64,000 nucleotides of DNA from Anadara kagoshimensis (GCA_021292105.1 CM037870.1:16401234-16465233), one strand, 5' to 3'; counted from the stretch's first letter, positions 1 to 15,900 are shown. Program-made: numbers and translations. The notes: generated by a model from the sequence alone, not told the origin.

Positions 1-144
1 CTGGGTTGTTGTGATATATATCGTCATGGGAACAAGACTCACCTCTGATACAAATCCTGTACATACATAATATATTAATAATATGTACATGTATTTATGT
101 AATGGAATTTTTTGTAAAACATAATTGAAATTTTATTTTTCCAG

Positions 145-214
145 GCTTTCAAAAATAGGCTTGAAAAGCAGAAGTATTTCATGGAAAATGTAAAGTTTAT
201 TGAATTAACTCCAG
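145..214 (+). CDS. Host gene exon 1 of window
   Basis: The acceptor is a T-rich tract ending TTTTTCCAG and the donor is GTAATA. It encodes 23 residues (AFKNRLEKQKYF start) plus the first base of a Gly/Asp junction codon, so the exon ends in phase 1. The frame continues into the segment at 1192. Upstream coding sequence must lie before the window. Confidence 0.7.
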
Positions 215-3200
215 GTAATATTTTGAAAACTTGTCAATATGATAAGAACTTAATTAGTATGAACCCAAACTGTTGTTTTGATGTATAAAGTAACAAGCTT
301 TTAGCGCACACTCAACCCAAGATCATGTTTGATTATGGCCTTGATCAGTGTGTGTGTGTACCATTTATACACATTTGCGATGTCTCCTCTGAAACTACTG
401 GGGAGATTTCAATGAAATTTGGTTTATACATGTATAATAAAAATGCTTAACACTTAACATTTTCAATTATATATATAAATGCAATTCAGATTTGTCTGTG
501 AGTTTGCCATGGCTACCAAAAGTAGATTAAGGTAACCTATTTCTTTGGATGCATAAATCTTTAAAAAAAAAAAAACAATTACGTCCCAGAAACCAATGAT
601 GAGATCTGATATAATATGGAATTTGGTCGAAAAATGGGTCACTTGTTTTTGACATAAATTTGCAATTCTTATTACTGGTATTATTTGACTGTATGAACAC
701 ATAATGCCATTAGATTTTTAGTTTTGACATTTCTTCAAGGTTATCAACTAAGGTTTTACTACTATTCATATGGTTTCCACTTGTCAGGGAAAAGTAAGGT
801 AATTTTTTTTAAAGGTAAGGGAACATTTGAAAACTTCCTCTTCCTCAAACTTGCTTGGAGTGATTTTTGTGACAACAGCAAGGTCAAGTTTGTTTGTAAA
901 AAAGTATGTCACTTGTTTAAAATATAGGAAAATACTCCAACACTCTTGAGAGTACATGTTTGACCAGTTGTCATAGAACTTGACAATAAATTAGCTAGCT
1001 GTTCACATGGTTCATGTATGCCCATTAGATCACATATTGGGTTCACACAAAAGTCACTATGTCAAATTATTAAATCTTTACACTCACTAATGATACATTA
1101 TGCTAAAATCAAGCTTGATGAAATCTATTCTCTTATGAGCAGCTATGAATTTCATTGTCCTGTTGTTTTTGAAATTCTATTATATTTTTAGACATTGACA
1201 CACATATTAAATGGTTGGAAGCCATGTATTTTAATGATGCATACCAGTTAAAAATCCAGTTATTACCCAAAAGTGCAAGAAAATATGATGAAGAAACAAA
1301 AGTTGTTGTTTATGTTGTTGAATCACAGCAGGTGCAAGGTAATTATACCCTCGCTTTTAGGAAGAGAGGTGTATACTGTTTTACTTTTGTCCTTCGGTCC
1401 CTCCAAAACAAACATTTTTGTAACAGTTTTCTCAGCAACTACTGAACACAGTCACTTGAAATTGTGTATATGAGTTCAGAATGAAGTCCCATACTGCAAA
1501 TACCAATTTCAAGTTTGCTGGACATTTACTTCCTGCTTCTTAACTTATTTTAATTTTCAATATTTATGGTCAGTGGTTGAAAATTTCCATAACAGTTTTC
1601 TCAGCAACCAACTGAAATATTGTATGTGACTTTAGTATGAGGTCCCATACTGCAAGTAACCATTTCAAATCTGCTGGACATCTACTTAACATTTTCTTTC
1701 TATTTTAATTTATGTTGAAAGTGGGAGTATACTAAGTGAGCAGTAGCTCAGATTTCTTGTTGGATCTGAGATATTGTTTTTAATTTAAGCTTTCCTTGCC
1801 AAAAGACAATGTTAGCTTATCATATGGTGGGGTGTAATAAAAAACAAACATACTAATTCATGTCCGAATCACAATCCAGAAGCAAAGTAAAAACTTTGGA
1901 ACTGACAAGTTAGGTTAGACATGTGAACTAGTCCACCAGGGAACTGAGGCCGGGTGTTCCGAAGGGTAAGCACCTCCTGTTTAGCTAGCTACTGTAACCA
2001 TGTGCTTAAGAGTTTATAATTTTTTGCTAAAACTGTTGATGGTTTTATTTTTCTTTGACCAAGTTTTTGTGGAATAGGTAAAAAATGGCATTTTATTGGG
2101 TTGTTAAAATTTTGTGGTTTTACTGAATTGTTTGTCTTGAGAACCTCGATAACAGTAGTTTGGAAGTCAAAGCTGACTTGTTCTTTGTTCATTTTTTGGT
2201 TTATTGACACCTGTAGGATGAGTAATTTTTTGCTAAAACTGTTGATGGTTTTATTTTTCTTTGACCAAGTTTTTGTGGAATAGGTAAAAAATGGCATTTT
2301 ATTGGGTTGTTAAAATTTTGTGGTTTTACTGAATTGTTTGTCTTGAGAACCTCGATAACAGTAGTTTGGAAGTCAAAGCTGACTTGTTCTTTGTTCATTT
2401 TTTGGTTTATTGACACCTGTAGGATGAGTAATTTTTTGCTAAAACTGTTGATGGTTTTATTTTTCTTTGACCAAGTTTTTGTGGAATAGGTAAAAAATGG
2501 CATTTTATTGGGTTGTTAAAATTTTGTGGTTTTACTGAATTGTTTGTCTTCAGAACCTCGATAACAGTAGTTTGGAAGTCAAAGCTGACTTGTTCCTTGT
2601 TCATTTTTTGGTTTATTGACACCTGTAGGATGAGTAATTAATGATTAAAAAAGCAATAGACTATGTCATGTATGGGGATTAATGAATTAGTCTGATAGAA
2701 GTTAATTACCAGTTATTGGTATCATTTACAATTATCTTTATATCCAATGTTACACCTGGCCCAAATAGATCTACTATTGAGCAATAATAAGTTTAGAACT
2801 TGAACACCGAGTATCTGATAAACTGTAAACTTTTTTATAAAGGCTTGTAACTTAAAATATTGCAAGTATTGATATAAAATTATTTTGATACATAGATGAA
2901 GATCATGGGTTCAAAGGTCAGGGTCACAGATACAAACAAATACCGGCATGATTACTTATCTCAAAAAGTATTAATTTTTGGAAAGGCATGTATCTTAGAA
3001 TATAATAGGTATTGCAATAATATTTGTTTTGATATATAGATGAAGGTCATGGGTTTAAAGGTCAAAGTCAGAAGTATTTTTTATTTTTAATACCTTTTTT
3101 TGAGAAACTATTTTATTATTTTATAAGATCTTAGATGTTTAAGATGTCATGTGATTAAGATGAGCAATTATAAGTTGGAAAATATCTTTGCATTTGAGCC

Positions 3201-6200
3201 CTAAATGTTATAAATTGGGATGTTCTCTATAATTAATAGACTGTTTAACTGCATGATGTATGGGGCATATCCTCAGGTGAGTGTTTAGGCCCAAAGCCTT
3301 GATCTTGTTTACCTTTGTGTTTTACTACTTCATGTATTTTACCTAATTTTGATCATATTTCATTATAGTGAAGATTTAAGTTAAGTACCATTGTTTTAAT
3401 CCTTAATTGTTATATCATCACAGTAGGTAGAGATTTTCAGTTTTGAAGTTTTCTTGATATACCAAAATTGCTTCATGAATACCCTGTCTCTTGACTCAAA
3501 TAATGATCAAATCAAATCAGATTTTGAGTACTATCAGTACTTTGATTAAATATCTTTTTTTGGGATGAAAGGTAAAAACTGCAATTTCTATAAAGATTGT
3601 GCTGTATATTTACAGAAAAAAATAATTTGCCATAGAAATGAATTCTTTGGGAATTCTGTCTTTTCTCCATCCCAAAACTTGACTGAGCAGTGAGGGACCC
3701 AGAGGGGGGTTATTGGGGTTAGATCCCCCCATCCCCTTATTTCAGTCCATGATATTATGTGTATGTGTGTCACTTGCCCAGATTGCAGGATTTTATTCTA
3801 CATTTAAATAGCATGCACCTGAACCCCAAGCTGGTTCCTCCTCTTTGACAAAAAATGTTTTTCACCATATTTTAGGGTTTGCCACTGCTGAGTAATTAAA
3901 CACTGATATCCTCTCTCTCTTTCTCTCTCTCTCATGTTATGTTTTATTTCTTTCAGGAAAAATGTTTTATATTTATTTAAGAACAATTTATTTTTATAGG
4001 GGAACATTTAAATTATGCATACAGACTGGACAAAGATCATTATGAAATCTATATAACATGCACCAACGATCATGACTTCAAAACACAAGTGGAAAAATGT
4101 CTGAATTTCACATCAAAAGAAAGATTATTATCAGTATCATTTGAGTTTGATGGCATAAGTAAGTTTATTATCTATTATTTAGTAATAAGGTAAAAGTTCC
4201 ATCTTAATGACTAGGGCTGTGACGAGTACCCGGGTACCTGTTCACGGTTAGGGTAATGACTGTACCCGGGTAACAAATTGTTTACCCGTTACCCGTTAAA
4301 ACATGTATCATTATTGTAGATGTATATAAGTTAAATTAAACTCTTGACTTTCATTCAAAATGACATGACATGTCAGTAATCGTGAACCATCAGTTTGTGA
4401 CACACGAGGTAAGTATCGGAACACCTTGAGGGAATACATTCAACCCAATAATTTGAAATATGGTTCCGAACGGTGATACTGATACTCTGGTAATATCCCT
4501 CTTATCATCGGGGAACCACTATAAGCAACTTTAAACATGACCAAAAGAAAATCGGAAATTTCGGAATTACTTTATTCAATAACATTAACAAAACAATGAA
4601 AGTTATTGATTCTATTTAACCTTGCAAGACAAAACCTTTGAAGTGTAACTTGTATAAGCATTGCGCATGCGTAGTTAAGGTTTCATCACGGACGATAGGT
4701 TACTATAGTCTATAATAAACATACAAGATGCCGATTTCTGCGGATTTATCTGCAATTTACTGCATTTGTTTACGGTAAAATCATCTATATAGATTAATAA
4801 TCATTTATTTAAAAATCTTTGTTTATTCTGTTTATTTATTCACGGTTTGTTAAATAGATTCTTAATTGAAATGTGTGGAAGTTGAAAAGCATCGGGTACT
4901 CAGTACCGGGTTGGGTACAAGATTTCGGGTACCCGGGTACAGAATTCTCAACCCGTCACAGCCCTATTAATGACATCAGGCTCCAGTTTTACAATTAATC
5001 CATAACTAGGATTTTCCTCAACACCTTTATTTGTAGCACACACTTTTGAAGTCACCGATAAGGAAATCAAATATCCTTGCATTGGGCCCTAACTGCTGAA
5101 AATTTTAACAATTGACCATTGAACATCTGCATGAGATATGTTATATCCATGATATCCTCAGGTGAGCATTCAGGCATTAATTGTTTCTTTCGTGTCATAA
5201 ATACCCTTGAGTATATAATATTTTGAGATACAACATGTACAATGTATTGTTTTCTTATTTTATGTTGCAGATAAGTTCAGAGGACAAAGTGGAATAAAAT
5301 TAGCTCATTTGATGAAGGGGATCATTCTAGGTCATATACTAGAATATGTCAACTTGGTCAAGATTTATTTTGATCTGGATGATAACTTCATAGATCAATG
5401 TTGGGAAAGTGAAAAGGCTGAAGCATCTTTGCCTTCAAAGATTTTGAAGGGATTATCCAGTTTTATTGGTAATGGGGTATAAAATACCATTTTCTTCTCC
5501 ATTGACATGTTAAACAGCTGATACATTTTAATCTGAATAAACAAATGATTTGTTAAGTGATAGTAAAAACAGGTCTACAAGTGACCCAGTCGTATATCTT
5601 TTAATTCTTTCATGCATTCATCTTTCAGTTAGTCCATTAGAGCCGAGGCCTCTGTAAAAGTTTTTAATGGATGCCATTAAATGAAACAGTTTTAAGGTTC
5701 TGTTTATATATATAAAACATTGCATACCGGTAATCAAATACTGTTACAACAAATATCTCAAAAACACAAAATTGTATGGTACATGTATATAACTTGCTTC
5801 TCAATTTATAGTATTCCTCATAATTATTAACAATTTTAACTTTTTTTATAAAAATAATATTTCCATTAACAAGGGGGTTTTTGAATTAATGAAATATCAA
5901 ATAATTTATACAGCCGCTCAATTTGAGAAATAGGGGCCTCAACCCTCACAAGGGTCAGTGGCTTAAACATTTCCTAAGAATCCAAGTTTTATACAATGTG
6001 TGCAGTCCTAAAATTATACAATCTATACCTGTTTACATGGAACAAATTGGTAGTTTTATCACAAACAGTCTGAAATTTTCTTAATTAGGTTTGATTTTGG
6101 ACTATTTAAATCAACAGTCTGTAATACCCACATTTTTAGCCTTAACCCCCTAAGATACCTGTACATGACATTTTGAGTCACTATCCCTCTGAAAATCTAG

Positions 6201-6917
6201 CGATTCAAGATTTTTACACAAATAAACTCTTTGTCTTAATTCATCCAGTTTCTATTTTTCTAGCTCTGGATTTAACTTTTTCTGGTTAAATAACCAAGCT
6301 GTTTTCTTTCAGCAAGATCAAATTTTCTGGGTCACCAAAATCTTTTATATATTTGAATGTCAATAACATTCTGAAAATTTACTTTTCTACAGAAATACTT
6401 TATGACAACCATAGATGCTTATGCAGATTTTCAGTTACAATTAGGCACAAGAATGTTGACAGTATCAAACATTGCTCATTTTTCTATGAAAATAAAGCAT
6501 AATCCACTGATTCAGATAGATTTAACTTTTACACACCTGTCTTATATTTAAGAACCAACAATTAAATTAAATATTACAAGGATGTTTCTAACTTAACCGA
6601 AGCCCTTCCTAATTTGCAAAAATTCAGTTTGACCTTGATTTTGATTCAAGACCAAAATGGTCATCAGCAGTAAAATCTTTAGAAATCTTCATGTTATTAA
6701 CCAAATTTAATTAAGGCCTAGAAGTTTGAAACTTAATAAACAGTAACAGAGCTTCTAAATTTAATGACTGATCTAATGTCCTTTTTTCAAGGCCATATTG
6801 ATACAAAGTCACATTTTTTTAACATGGTTCTCAAAACTTGAAAGGCACAGCACCAAGGCATGAAAGATTCCAAGTTTGTGAAGTTTGTTGACCTTACAAT
6901 ATCTGTTGAATCTTAGG

Positions 6918-6983
<66 letters not shown>

Positions 6984-9900
6984 CTTGTGTAATATGTGTT
7001 TGTACCTTGAAAAAATAATTGATTACGGTAAAACATTTTTTAAGAATCATTTGATTTTGAATTACAGGTTCAGATGTACCAGCTATCAAATGGTCAAAAA
7101 AGGAATGTGATATAAGAAACCATTATCTTGCACCCGCTGTTCAGATATCAGTAGTTTCTGGAAATGCTGAGAGTGCTAAGCAAACCATGTTAGAAATACA
7201 GAGCAAGGTAAAACCTCACTAAGAGATACAAAGCTAACAAAGGAGAAAACTAAATTAATAATTAGTTTTACTTACTTACACTAGCAATTTAGATGCAGGA
7301 ATACCAAAACGCTCTTAAAATTACAAATTTTATATATACATGTATCTTTAATAACATCTATAAATATTATTGTACAGTGTTTCACGATAGTGAATGTGTA
7401 TTTTGCTATCACTTTCTGCCAAGATTGGGGTTCTTTTGTATGAGATTAGTACGCATGGAAATAGTGCGCCTGGTAAATGAACGTGAAGGAAATGTATCTG
7501 TTTTATCGTGAGATATGTATTCTGAAACGGGTACTGCATTTTGTTACATATTCACATTTGGAAAATATTTCGGAATCTAGTAATATATTGCGATGGGCTG
7601 CATCCAAAAATTTGTGCAATTTGGCGAACTGATCTCGTAAATACAATAAAAAGTAGTCTGGGAAGTTTGCGTCCTACCATGTAAAATCATAACTTTTTAT
7701 GAAAGAAACAGCAATGACGGGTGGATTTAACTCATTCTTTATAAAATCTATGATAATTTGAATTTATTTTAAAGGGTATAATAATGTATTTTGGTGTTGC
7801 GGTACTCTGCTACATTTTAAAACTAATTTATTGATTACATTTGACTTCTGTGAAAGGGAGATAAATCGTACAGTGCAATGTGCAAACTACAAATTAACCG
7901 ATTCGGAATTAATAAAACCAGAATATTGTGAATGATAATCAGCAGTTTTTAGCTCACCTGAGCCAAAGGCTCAGATGAGCTATTGCAATCTATAACCGTC
8001 CGCCGTGTGTCGTGCGTCGTTCAAAACTTTACATTTTAATCTTGACTCCAAAACTACTGGGCCAAATTTGATGAAACATGGTGATTATCATGCCTGGGTA
8101 ACAGCCTTTCAAAATTTTGTTCGGGGTTTGACCACGCCTAACAAGATGGCCCCCGTTACTAAAAATAGCAAAAAGACAAAAAAAATCTTCTTGTCTGAAA
8201 CCAAAAGGTGCAGGCAAATTTTGATTGGATATTTGGATTTAGCATACCTGGGAACATTTAAATTATGTTTTTCATGAAAATTGAACAAAAATAGGTTACG
8301 CGTTTTTTGCATAAAATTATGTCATTTTGAAAATAAGACATTTATTGTTATATTTCAATAACAGCTGAAAATAATTGAATGAAGATTTCACTGTTGATCT
8401 TGTCTTGCTATTTTCTTCCAAAAGATGTCAAGGTCAGAGATCAAGGTCATGTCCCTGTTTTTGACCTTTGATAAAAAATGCTATTTTTTAAACATAAAAG
8501 GTGATAATGGCATGGGATGTTTAGTTAATTGTAGGTATTGACATGACAATCATTTTGATACATAGATCAAGGTCATGGGTTCAAATGTCAAGGTCAAGAT
8601 GCACAACTATTACCATTATAGTTGATTATCTGCAAAACTATTAACTTTTTATATAGGTATACATATTAGAATATTGTAGGTAATGGCACAATGGTCATTT
8701 TGATATATTAATAAAGGTCATGGGTTCAAAGGTCAAGGTCACAGATGCAAACAAGTACTGAAATGGTAAATTGTCAAAAGAAATATAAACTGTACATATT
8801 AGAATATTGTAGGTATTGGTCTAACAGTCATTTTGATATATGGATGAAGGTCATGGGTTCAAAGGTCAAGGTCACAAATGCAAGCAAGTACTGAAATGGT
8901 TGATTATCTCAAAAACTATAAACTCTTTGTATAGGCATATATATTGGAATATTGTAGGTATTGGTCTTATGATAAGGTCATGAGTTCGAAGGTCAAGGTC
9001 ACAGATGCAAATTAATACTGAATTGGTTAATTATCTTGAAAACTATAAAAATTTTGTATAGGCATGTATGCTAGAATATTGTAGGTATTGGCCTAATGAT
9101 CATTTTGATATATGAATGAGGGTTATAGGTTCAAAGGTCAAGTTCACAGGTGAGCGTTAAGACCCATGGGCCTCTTGTTTAAAACCCAGACTTATACAGC
9201 AAATTATTCAGTTACATACACACGCTAGAATGAACCTCCTAAAGCAGCAGTCTGGTTTGCAAAACCTCTACTTTCTCTTTATCCAAAATGACAAACAACA
9301 ATCGATCCTGATGGTACAATTGGGTTATATTCATAGTCCTACTCCAGCACCATTTTCCCAACTATGCCGTACAGCAGCACAACAGTGCTATGTTTGTATG
9401 TTTATTTGGTCTGCTTTTTCCATCTGTTTGTCTGTCCAACTGTTACAATTTTTAAGCATGTTACTTTAACTGGTACTACAGTTTTTAATGAAATTAAATT
9501 AGATTAGGTGGGACTGTGTGTGTTTTTAATGACCTTAAGAGTTGCATATTATGAAATTATGATGCTAGTGCTGCTTCGATATGTCAGTTGAATGTTGCTT
9601 AATGTCATATCAGCAATTTTTTGGCTATTCCAACGAGAACTTCCATATAACTGGAAATTTTTGCGGTGTTAGTTTTTTTGGATTTTATGAAAATATACCT
9701 GTATAAAAATGTTTGTGTATTTAATTTTTGCGATTGAATGACTGTAAATATGATATAACCGATGAGGCTGCCGATTCTTTCTCTCGTGTAACAGAATAGC
9801 CTTCGGCAAAGAAGTAAATATCTGGTCACCTGTAATCAACTTTAATCAAGTCTTCCAGGTAACATCTCGCGTGTCTTGTTTGTTTAATGATTGGGGCCAT

Positions 9901-12900
9901 TCCAGATTCCTTATTCATTAATATACGATGATTGTCCATAATTACCGGCACCCATGTTTATATGTTAAAGAAGGTGCCGCCATTACAAACACTAATTATA
10001 TATTCCTATGTCAGAGGTCATATTGCATTTTCGTATTTGTGGTTTTGAGTAAAAAGTGCCAAGATTCGACAATCGCTTATCGGGATATTAATAAAATTTA
10101 TCAAAATTTAATTTGCAATTCAGACGACATGTTTAGATTTCAAACGTAACAAAATATTGAATACGAATAGTCTTTCACAAAAGGTCAAACAACCGGAGGC
10201 CGTCGAGTTATTGACCAATACTCATGAATGCAAAACACCATTATTTTTCATGATTTAATTTCCATAGCAAAAAAATAGGGAAAATTTCCAGTTATACGGT
10301 AATTTATTACTCTCTATGGATTAATCCATGAACAAGTTTGTGTATGCATGTGAAGTGCCAGTGTGTTTGATGGTCTGCCTTGTACCAGCGCACATTCGGG
10401 GTGACTTTAAGGTGCTAGCTCATCAAGTCAGTACGCCGCAGACAAGCACTCCCCAAGTCACATTATACTGACACCGGTTGAACCAGAGAAGGTCAATTGC
10501 AAGGAAAATTCACTTTCCGACATGTGATCTGAGCGAGACTCGAACTCACAGCAGTGAAAGACCCTGGATTTGTAGACTGACACTATTAGGCCACTGCAGC
10601 CTCTGTAATATGTTACAGGAAGTATTATTTAAATTTATTGCACACAAGTTGGGAATCTTGTAACTGACAAGTCGTGCAGATTCTAATGGAATTTAATGAA
10701 ACTGAGTGAGTGTATTTGTCTAAATAAAGGTGTGCATATTATTGAATTGTGATGCTGCTCAAATATTTAATGGAGTTCTTCCAAATACCATTTACATGAT
10801 ATGGGAACCTTGATACCTTAACATCACTCTTTGCTAGCAAGATATTAACAGGACCCATAAAATTTGATGTCAGAATGTAACATTGCCTTTAACAAATTAA
10901 AACAGAAATAGGAGCTTATCTGATGGAGAGATTTGAGTAGTTTTCAATGCCTATAAATGGTTTTTATGACTTGAAATTGCTAACTGGTTTTAATCTAATA
11001 ACAAAACTAATCTATTGTATTTCTGGTAACTTAAGATATTCTAAGCAAAATTGAGAAAGACACATTAAATTTTTCATGCTAACCTGTTTGAAATTAGAAA
11101 ATAATTTTAGTTCAACTGTCTTTATCCAGCTGATTTTATGCGTACAGAATGGTAAAGTGTCTGTGCATTCATATGTGTGTGTAGTTAAAGTTTAATCTCT
11201 TTCACTTAAACCTGTGGCCTATTTGAACAAAACCTGATATGAAGGTTCTAAGTTTTGTTGGACTTAAGTTTATACCATGTAATCATGTCTGACATGTAGG
11301 ATGTCTACCATCACTATAAACAGCAAATACACAATAATAGCATTGTAAATTCAAGTTTCAACCAAGTTTTTTTTCTAATATAGATAGTAGATAGCAGACT
11401 ATTTAAAATATTAAAAAAAAACAGATTTTGTGAAAAAAAATTCTTTGATCCAATCTTCACAACTTATAGAAAAAAGCTGAATCTTTTTCATGAATTCTTT
11501 GAAAAGCTTCTCTGAAACCACTGTTACACATGCTTCTATAATGTATGATGACATTCAGCATACTTAACAATAAGTAGTTGAACAGTATGAAGGGTTTTAG
11601 TGAAAATTAAAAAAATTGTTTGGCATATTTAGAAGATGTATAGAGGTCAAGGTCAAACTCACAGCATGCAGAAAACTAAAATTTGAGGTTTTTGTCAGCA
11701 TTCATATGTCTGCTTTATTTCTCTTAAGCAGTGAATGTTTGTTAGTTTGAAGACTGATTTACATGGAAGTTTGGGTCAAAGGTCAAGGTCACAGCAGAGG
11801 ACATTATAGACACAATAACCATAGCAGACATAACAGTGTTTGTATTGTACAGTAAAACTTCCTGTTTTTTCTCTGTACCTGTAATTTTCAGCCAAAAAGA
11901 ACCTTAATATCAAGATCAACTGTCTATAAAATCTATATAAATTTCTGGTCCCAGTTGTTCGAAGCTTGGTTTATTCAATCAGTGATTAGCACAAAGTTAA
12001 ATCACCAATAAATATTACAATATCATTTTTGAATCAACAGTTTTAAAACATTTTGTTTCAATTAGATGAAAATCTATTTACTTTTCGTTTTTTTTTCTAC
12101 AAAGAGTTCACAAAATATTTGATATAATGCAAAAAACAAATTTTGAATAATAACTTGATTAAATGCAGATGTTTTAATCTAGAAGTGATCTTAAAAATGA
12201 TGACTTAAATTCCTAAATATCTTGAACATTAACAAAATTATAAAGATATGAAAATTTGCAAGATTTAAGTTAAGGAAAATCTAAGCTAAGGAATGATTGT
12301 GAAACCAGGGCCTGAGGTCTTATGAGTGGTCTTTATACATGTAGGTTTCACTACTCTAATGGTGAAAATAATCGTGTGGGTAAAATTTTGACTTATAAAT
12401 TTTGCGCTAGGGGAAATTTCTGTAGTCCAGCATTGAAATTGCATACCCTTTAGAACACTATACAACTGACTTTATTATCCTTATAATACATATCATGAAA
12501 TATGGGAAATACACATTGCCAGACACATTCCAGTGCAACATAAAATTTAAAAATGTTTTAAAATCCGCTTGAAATCATCAAGTAAAAAAACAATTGTCAA
12601 GGATGGATGACTCTGGTGTTTTACAATTAAGTATTTCCGGGCATCATAATCGGATTAAGAGATTAATGAACGGTGCAATGTTTCACAAAGTTAATTACTA
12701 TTTCTGAGTAGCACCATTACTCTTGTTGAAATCTGTAACATGACTTCAGTTTGTAAATATAACTATTGAACTGTTTAGAAATAGCATTTTTAGTGCTATA
12801 CCTTCCATTGCAGTGCAATGCTAGCGTGTGTTATTCAGTTTGCTTTGCATGGGAATGGAAGTTATAGCACTATAAATGCCATTTCTAGACAGTTCAATGG

Positions 12901-15900
12901 TCAAATTCTTTAGTTCTATCACAGAAGTTGTTCATAGAAACGAGCATGTCTTGTTATCACCACAGAATTTGGTGCAAGGCATCAACATTTATAGAAGAAG
13001 CAGATCTCTTTAACCCCAGTTAGTTTGCTTATATTCCTTAGAGTTACAGTCCTTTGAACATACATGCAAATCACAAGAGGTACCTTACTAATGGGATTCG
13101 CTACTGTACCACATGATCATTTATATTTTGTACGGGATGTTTTGCACCACAAATTCCCAGCATAATGTTTTTACAGGAAAATGTGAACTGATATGATTCC
13201 ATTGTATATTAACTGTTCTGCACAAACATTAAGGGTATCATGTGGTACAACATAGAACCCAATTCACTGAATTTGCTTCTTTAAAAGGAGCAACTGAAGT
13301 GAATATTAATGAACACAAACATTTTTAACTTTGATATTTTTTAGTTCAATAAGTGCAAACCAACTGACAAGGACAAGACAGATAAAGGCAGGTCCCTTTT
13401 GGATAAAGGAAAGCATTTTATGGATAAGGGCAGGTCTTTATTGGACAAGAAATGCAATGGTAAGAAAAGTGGAACAACAACAACATCAACTAATGAAAGC
13501 AAGTATCTACAAGTACCTAGTCACCCATATGGCATATATATATATATATTCCTTTTATTTAGATGTCTTTATTTAACACCCTGCGAACTACATTATATCA
13601 TGTATATAGACATCACCATGCCTGTCCGTCAGTCTGTAGGAATCAAATCGTGTCCCAGCCATATTCTCATAATTGCTTTTAAAGAGTGTCATAAAAATTC
13701 ATATGAATAATCTTCATGGGTCAAAGGCATGTCATGACCTTGATCTAAGGTCCTATTAAAAAGGTCAAGGTTGTAGGTAAACATCAAATTCTTGTAGATG
13801 TCGGGGCAGGGGTTATTTTGCTCTTGCGAGACAGTTCTAGTTACATTTATCATACAAATTTGTCCATGTATTAACCCCTCACCTTTCCCATTTATTATCC
13901 CTCGCTTGTCACTCATCCCTCCCACTGACTTCCATCTGTCCAGAGATTTCTTTTATGGAGTAATTCTGCTTAACTATGAAGCGCTATTCAACTAATTCCT
14001 AATTCTCTGAATTTGCTTGTGTGTGTTTAAAAGGTGTTAAATGTTTTCCAAGTTAAACACCTACTGGTGTTGTAAAGTCAAAAAAAACCATTTCATCCCT
14101 TATCAGGATTCGCAGAGTCTTGAAAAGTGCTTGAAAATGAGCACTGATTGGAAAAGTCCTTGAAAATGAGTAAAAACAAGCAGAGTCCTTGAAAAGTCCT
14201 GGAATTCTGTCAATCTGTCTTGAAAAGTCCTGGAACTTTGAACTAATCAGCATAAAACTTGCGGTAAAAATGCAGTTGCAACATTTATGATAAATAAAAA
14301 AACATTGCGTTATCCCTCTTGTCTCGGTCAATACCATTTGTGAGTCTATGACTTGTAACCGAAGAATTCCGGGTGATATTCTAATACAAGAATGAAACTA
14401 CAGAGAATAAGACGCACAATTTGATTTCAGTGGTCAAAAATAAGGGTTTCAGAGACTTGAAAAATTATCAAAGAGTCCTTGAAAAGTCCTTGAATTTTGT
14501 TAGGCATTTGCTGTATGAACCCAGCTTATATTTAAAATTTTTCAAAATTGGAATTTTTTAAGGAGTAAGTGTGATACAAGAACATTATGTTCATGAGTTC
14601 TGTAAGAAGCGCCTTCTTACGGAACTCATGAACATAATGTGACAAAGTTCCATGCTGGCATCATTCAGAGGTTGAATGGTTGTTGCTCAAGGGCAGTGAA
14701 CTGTGTAATACAACTGGAATGTTTTGATATCCTTTCACAGGCTTAGTATTGTACCAAATTGTGTCATTTTGATAGAAAAAAACAAAACAGAGAAGTTTAA
14801 TATGGATCTGATTTTAGCACAAGATGAACTATTGCGGTGATTCACTGTCTGTCGTCTGTCATGCAACATTCATAATGTGTTAATATTGCACATTGTAATC
14901 ATCTCCTCCAAAACTACAGGGCTAAATTTGATGAAACTAATTGACTGTTGTGGCTGGGTTAATGGCTTTCAGGTTTGACCAAATGAAAGTGTTATTTCCT
15001 CTTGAGGCCCCATAAAGGGGAAATAGGAAAATCTTTATTAACCTTCTCCTCTTAACATACAAGAAATACATAATTTAGATATTTCGTGTATAGCATACTT
15101 TGTACATGCACAAACTGTAGCTTTATGGCCTAATAAGGGGAAATGACAAGGCACTGAAGGGGAGGTATTGCTAAAACTACTTTATTTTTCAATATATCTG
15201 GAAACAGTCACTTTTTTATAGGCATGTTTATTACTTTATTGAAGGTATTGATACAGTGATCATTTTGATATTAAAATGAAGTTCATGTGTCAAAGTCACA
15301 GAAGTGAAACAATACTACTGCTGAAATGGCTATGATCTGGAGAATTATATATATTACAATATTTAGGTATCAACATAATGATTATTTTGATATATAGTCA
15401 AAGGTCATGGATTCAAAGGTCAAGGTCACAGATGCATAAGGATATAGAAATTGTTAATTATCTCTTAAAACTATAAACTTATTCATAGTCATGTATATTA
15501 GAATGTCATAGGTATTGGCATAATGATCATTTTGATATACAAGATGTATATATATTGCTGAAGAACATGGGTTAAAAGGGTAAGGTCGCATATTCAAATG
15601 TATGCTGAATTATTAGCTATCTTATAAATTGTAAACCCTTGTATGTATATTAAAGTATTGTCTGTATTTTACAAAATTGTAGTATATAAAATTACACTTA
15701 ATCTGTTTTATATTATTTTTCTATAAATTGTAAATACTTTTTTATATTCTTTTAGATATTAAATCAATTAAGTTACACCAACAGTCAGAAGCAGCAGATT
15801 TAGAATCCACTTATTTAGGTACTTTGAAATGAAATACCTAATCTTATTCTGTTATATACAGATGTTACTTAAGGAATACTAGCAATTATTCATTAAGAAG

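Noticed and set aside
1989-2622. Three overlapping ~100-residue frames on the minus strand
   Set aside because: They are the same peptide repeated by the 206-bp tandem array; no homology or start context.
6809-7036. Minus-strand frame rich in Glu-Arg repeats
   Set aside because: It is a translation of the CT microsatellite; the frame has no other content.
8005-8312. Short overlapping frames in the AGCTCACC-family head region
   Set aside because: The equivalent frame in the copy at 46530 differs in length and is broken; no protein is conserved between copies.
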